Assembly (NCBI GenBank): GCA_030035585.1
Contig: CM057469.1
Coordinates: 62,079,501-62,143,500, forward strand
Length of the DNA stretch: 64,000 nt
Direction: 5' to 3'
Source of the DNA: Dugong dugon
Lineage: Eukaryota > Chordata > Mammalia > Sirenia > Dugongidae
Below the pieces are notes generated by a model. That model was not told the DNA's origin and searched no databases. It was given only the letters and a program-made list of their open reading frames with translations. Each line of letters starts with the position of its first letter. Position 1 is the first letter of the stretch. The translations under genes were made by a program, and so were the position numbers. Below, one piece after another: positions 60,704 through 64,000 of this stretch.

Positions 60704-61063
60704 TGTCGCAGCGGTGATGCTTGTCAGGGCAGCGAAGACAGTAGCGAGACACAACTCTTACAGAGAAGTGGGGCCAAGGAGGGTCACTCAGAGGAGTTGA
60801 CCCCAGCTTCAGTCACAGGAGTTTATTTATAGTCAATACAGTAAGCAGTGAAGCAAATAACAGAACAATGGGCTTTGGTGAATAACAATAAGTTTCCAGC
60901 AAGGGAGAAGGAATTCAGGTAAACAAGCCAGTCAGTAACTGGACAATAGGTTTTGGAAAAACAAGTCATGACAAGTCTCAACATGTTGCTGACAAGTCTC
61001 AACATGCTGTGGGCAGCATATGGGCCTTTATACATCCATATTTTAATGGCACATATCCCCACA
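60704..61063 (-). mobile_element. Solo LTR, class II (ERVK-like)
   Basis: 360 bp bounded by TG...CA (TGTCGCAGCG at left, ATCCCCACA at right; in element sense it starts TGTGGGGATATGTGCC). A perfect 6-bp duplication GTAAAA lies at 60698-60703 and 61064-61069, the length typical of class II retroviruses. Minus-strand AATAAA falls at about 60822. An internal direct repeat 'gacaagtctcaacatg' occurs twice at 60970-61010. Family name not determined. Confidence 0.8.
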
Positions 61064-61069
61064 GTAAAA

Positions 61070-61890
61070 CACTTTCTCAGTGTTTCTAATGTTTTAAATT
61101 ACTGCTTGCCATATGAAATAGTTTAGTATTTCTAAATTTACCCATAAATTTATAACCAACAGTAAGAGAATTCTTAATGTTCTAACAACGAATTAAATAT
61201 CAAGAAACTAACAATTTTCCCATGGATTTTTAAGATTTCTTTGCATAATTTTAGCCCGAACCATTATTTTTATGGTCCCACACAACCGTACATAGAGAGG
61301 ACTGCCTATAACGAATTCCATTTTGGTAGGCATTTAATTTTGTTGTGGATCAACTTGATCCTTTAAAGGCTTTTTTTTAGGCTTTATTAAAGCTGGCTTT
61401 AGGAGTCTTTACTCCAGGACAATTTTTTCCAGAATGCTAATAAGGCCACTTCTGTAATTTCTGCTCATGATATGGGTATTCAAAGGGGTCTTTCCTTTCT
61501 GACTGGTCAAATGTGCATGTCTCCCTGTTTTGTATGTTTTCTGGAAATCGATGACTTTATTGTTCTCTGGTAGTTATTCTTTGCCTGTATTTTCATGGAG
61601 TTTTGCCCTACACATTTACAGCATATTAGTGTTCAGTCAGACTCTAAAGGCTTGCAAAGCAGATTTGTAGAGAATTTTCACTCCATAGTTTCTTCTTCTT
61701 TGTCTCGCTATCTTGGAAATTCTAATAACCTCAGCTTGTTTGCACACTGATTTTTATTGATTCTGTTGAGCAAGACTGCCATTCTCTGCCTGGGTTCTTC
61801 ATTCCTGTAGTCTTGTCTGGAAAATGTCTCCAAGCTTGAAACCAATTTGATAAACAGGCTCACCTCATTTGTCTGTTTCGCTCTGGGATA
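61070..61890 (-). mobile_element. Possible old antisense L1 5' UTR remnant
   Basis: 'tggaaattctaataacctcagc', given here in part, and 'acaggctcacctcatttgtc' resemble reverse-oriented old L1 5' ends. Strongly diverged; no other feature seen in this stretch. Confidence 0.35.
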
Positions 61891-61892
61891 AT

Positions 61893-62253
61893 AGTGTCAA
61901 CTAAAAACAAATCCAGACTTAGATAAAGAGGCACTTTATTCAGAAAGAATATTGCAGTAGGGAGATTTCTCTGATCTCAGAAATTTCCAAGCATCTCAAA
62001 ATTAAACAGAAAAAAAAAAAACTTTTATAGGGAGGAGTGAAAAGAGCTAGCAGGAACTCTGTGGAGGAGAGGGCATGGTTTGGTGGCGTGCACCTGCCAA
62101 AATCAGAGTGCTTCAACAGGAAAAGTTTCTCTTTGTGATTGGCTGATTCTCAGAATGAACTATCAAGGGAGGGTGTTCTGCACATCAGTGATTTAATGCT
62201 TTTTCACACATGGAGGTAAGCCAAATTTTAGGGGTCTTTGGAGAGGAGAGGAG
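61893..62253 (-). repeat. Possible LTR remnant
   Basis: Contains a minus-strand GAATAAAGTGCC polyadenylation-like signal (61927-61942) near a TG border at 61894. No matching far border or target duplication was found, so the call is weak. Confidence 0.3.
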
Positions 62254-62466
62254 TGGAGTCCCTGGGTGGTGTAAATGATTAATGTACTTAGCTGCTAACT
62301 GAAAGGCTGGAGGTTTGAGTCCACCCAGAGGTGCCTTGGAAGTATGGCCTGGTGATCAACTTGTGAAAAATCAGCCATTGATAACTCTATAGAGCACAGT
62401 TCTACTGTGACACACATGTATTGCTGTGAGTCAGAGTTGACCCAATGCCAACTGGTTTTTGGTTGG
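62254..62466 (+). repeat. AfroSINE
   Basis: 'gagtccctgggtggtgtaaa', 'gctgctaactgaaaggctgg', 'tgtgagtcagagttgaccca', ending 'ccaactggtttttggttgg'. Sense. Confidence 0.9.
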
Positions 62467-62867
62467 AAAAGAGAGAAGCTTGACTGAAGTTTGGTCAAGA
62501 CAAAACAAGAGAATAAGAAATGGGCAATTGTGAACATGTAGGTAGTAGTCAGGGATTGCCTGATTTCCAGTGCCTGACCAAGGTTATTTTCATATATTTG
62601 GTTCCATTTCCTCATTATTTATGACTGGAACTCTCTGTTTTTCTTGGTTATTCTTGCCTGATACTAATTTTATTACTACTCTTCAAACAATTATCTTTAC
62701 CTTTGTTTATTTTCTCTACACTTTGCTGTTTGATTTCTGCTCATATATTTGTGTATATATATGTATTTTGGCTTTTCTTTTTTAAAAAATAATATTTTAT
62801 CATGTTTTCGATGAAAGTTTATGCTGTAAATTAAGATCCCATTTAACAATTTCTATAAAAATTGTTC

Positions 62868-63704
62868 CGTGATTAGGGATCACGGCCTTGATGGGAGCAT
62901 TTGCTGGATTAACGGTGGGTGTGGTTTACACCAATGCTAAAGCCCAGAATCTATCCAGTGTTGTCCAAGTAGTCAGTACCGATTCAGGACAAAGTCTGTT
63001 AGCCTCACAGAGATCTCTGGACTCATTGGCCAGTGTAGTCATGGGTCACTGAGTCACATTGGACTACCTCCTGGCTGAACAGGGAAGTACCTGCACAGTC
63101 ACAGACACTTCCTGCTGCGTGTACATTAATGTTTCTGGTGACATAGTACTCCGGGCTCAGAAAATCCTTAATCACGCTAAGTGGCTAAGGACAGCCCACA
63201 CACAAATGGGTAACAATATTTGGAATCAAAGGATATTTACCTTCCATAACCTGGTTCCTTCCCCTTTTAGGACCCTAAAGAACTACCCTTCTACCACTTT
63301 TATTTGGTCCCTGCTTGCTCAAAGCGCTGATTCAGTTTATGTCTTCTCAACTCCAGCAGTTCCTAGTCAAATTAATAATGATGCAAGAATTCCAGCCCAT
63401 TCCTGGGTCTGAGCCCAATAGCCCCAAGAAAACTTTAGACCAAATAGGGAGAGATTTCTACTCTGCTAGGCAGGCCATCAACCCAGTGTCAGCTTGAAAA
63501 AGTTACAGAAGAAGAGACCTCTGCCCCTACACGCTCATAAAGAATTATGAGTATGAAATCTTTCAGAGGGGAACGGGATAGGGAAGGGAAAAATGGACTG
63601 AGCCCCTAGGCAAAGAACCCTGAACTAAAAACATGTGCTTAACTAATGACACAAAACCTTGTATCTTGGAAGATGCAATAAAGAGAGAACAACCAAAAAA
63701 AAAA
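62868..63704 (+). pseudogene. L1-mobilised copy of a class I retroviral env transcript
   Basis: Encodes the end of an env transmembrane subunit. The part before an in-frame stop (TGA near 63050) reads through the fusion-peptide/heptad region. The following frame has the disulfide motif C-x6-CC (63092-63118). A frameshift near 63260-63310 then moves the cytoplasmic part to another frame, ending at TGA at 63495-63497. A probable LTR start follows, with AATAAA at 63677-63682 and an A-run from 63694. Direct repeats aaaaattgttc flank it (62857-62867; 63705-63715). An A-tail plus target duplication means reverse transcription by L1 of a spliced or truncated viral RNA, not proviral integration. No functional envelope can be made. 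Confidence 0.8.
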
Positions 63705-63715
63705 AAAAATTGTTC

Positions 63716-64000
63716 AGTGACATTAGTTAGATTTTTCACAATGTGTCAGCGTTCTCTTTAATTGCATTCTGCTTGTTTGTTTCCAGTCCTTCAGTTTCTC
63801 TGCCCCTTTATATTCTCATCTTTGCGTTAAAGTAATTGTTGACCTTTTGATCTCATATAGATGGTTTTTTAATAGAACATTGTTCTCACGGGTGAAATAG
63901 CCTTTATTTTTTGTGCCAATTTGTTATTTTGTTAAAAGATGACCTTAGGTGATAGTTTCAGTTAAAGGTTTAAAGAATATCTCAGGGCCATAGTCTCAGG
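63716..64000. other. Unassigned sequence to the window end
   Basis: No recognised gene or repeat. Confidence 0.5.

Noticed and set aside
63059..63412. Domesticated envelope (syncytin-like) gene
   Set aside because: Stop codon upstream, frameshift before the membrane anchor, 5'-truncated and A-tailed retrocopy; no intact env frame.
1..64000. CRISPR array, bacterial operon or tRNA gene
   Set aside because: No regularly spaced identical repeats with unique spacers; tRNA-like boxes occur only as parts of AfroSINEs; splice sites and repeats show a mammalian genome.

Overview
The window is nuclear DNA of an afrotherian mammal, most likely an elephant or close relative. The evidence is a set of tRNA-derived AfroSINE copies (promoter box around 'ctgctaaccaaaaggtcgg', tail 'gggtc.ctatgagtcggaatcgactc'), afrotherian-type L1 with a long 3' UTR, a BovB/RTE remnant, and MaLR, ERV1-like and ERV2-like LTR elements. 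Cellular coding sequence totals well under 2 kb; most of the remaining sequence is transposon-derived.

The cellular genes belong to the complement factor H cluster, all on the + strand. Gene 1 enters from the left and ends here. Three phase-1 exons encode the last three complement control protein (CCP/sushi) domains, matching CCP18, 19 and 20 of factor H (7382-7558, 11655-11837, 12618-12826 with stop). A short 3' UTR follows with an ATTAAA signal near 13010. About 28 kb downstream, gene 2 starts with a factor H-related (CFHR) signal-peptide exon (40630-40687). It continues with a CCP exon carrying two frameshifts and a stop (44978-45169), then a well-kept CCP exon whose splice acceptor is one base out of register (48460-48636), and possibly a symmetric 114-bp non-CCP exon (51177-51290). 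Gene 2 therefore looks like a decayed CFHR paralogue. In gene 1 the terminal domain has lost its first cysteine to tyrosine.

Layout: 1-5101 sense L1 ORF2 fragment split by a complete MaLR element; 5105-7381 RTE and hAT fossils; 7382-13032 end of gene 1, with antisense L1 in its intron; 13134-20999 near full-length antisense L1-A; 21450-22815 AfroSINEs; 22930-31690 antisense L1-B (internally deleted) abutting L1-C, each carrying an inserted LTR; 31700-37960 antisense class I endogenous retrovirus (gag, pol, probable LTR) with two nested MaLR LTRs; 38170-39420 old antisense L1; 40630-51290 CFHR-like gene with SINEs, an LTR, antisense L1-F and a strikingly GC- and CpG-rich 1.8-kb block at 49193-51030; 51342-59547 full-length sense L1-D with a perfect 15-bp target-site duplication; 59818-64000 SINEs, a solo class II-like LTR and an L1-mobilised, polyadenylated copy of a retroviral env transcript.

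The least explained item is the GC-rich block. The most biologically relevant items are the altered factor H terminal domain and the decay of the neighbouring CFHR gene. Identifications rest on recognition of families from memory and on target-site duplications read directly from the sequence; no database search was run.
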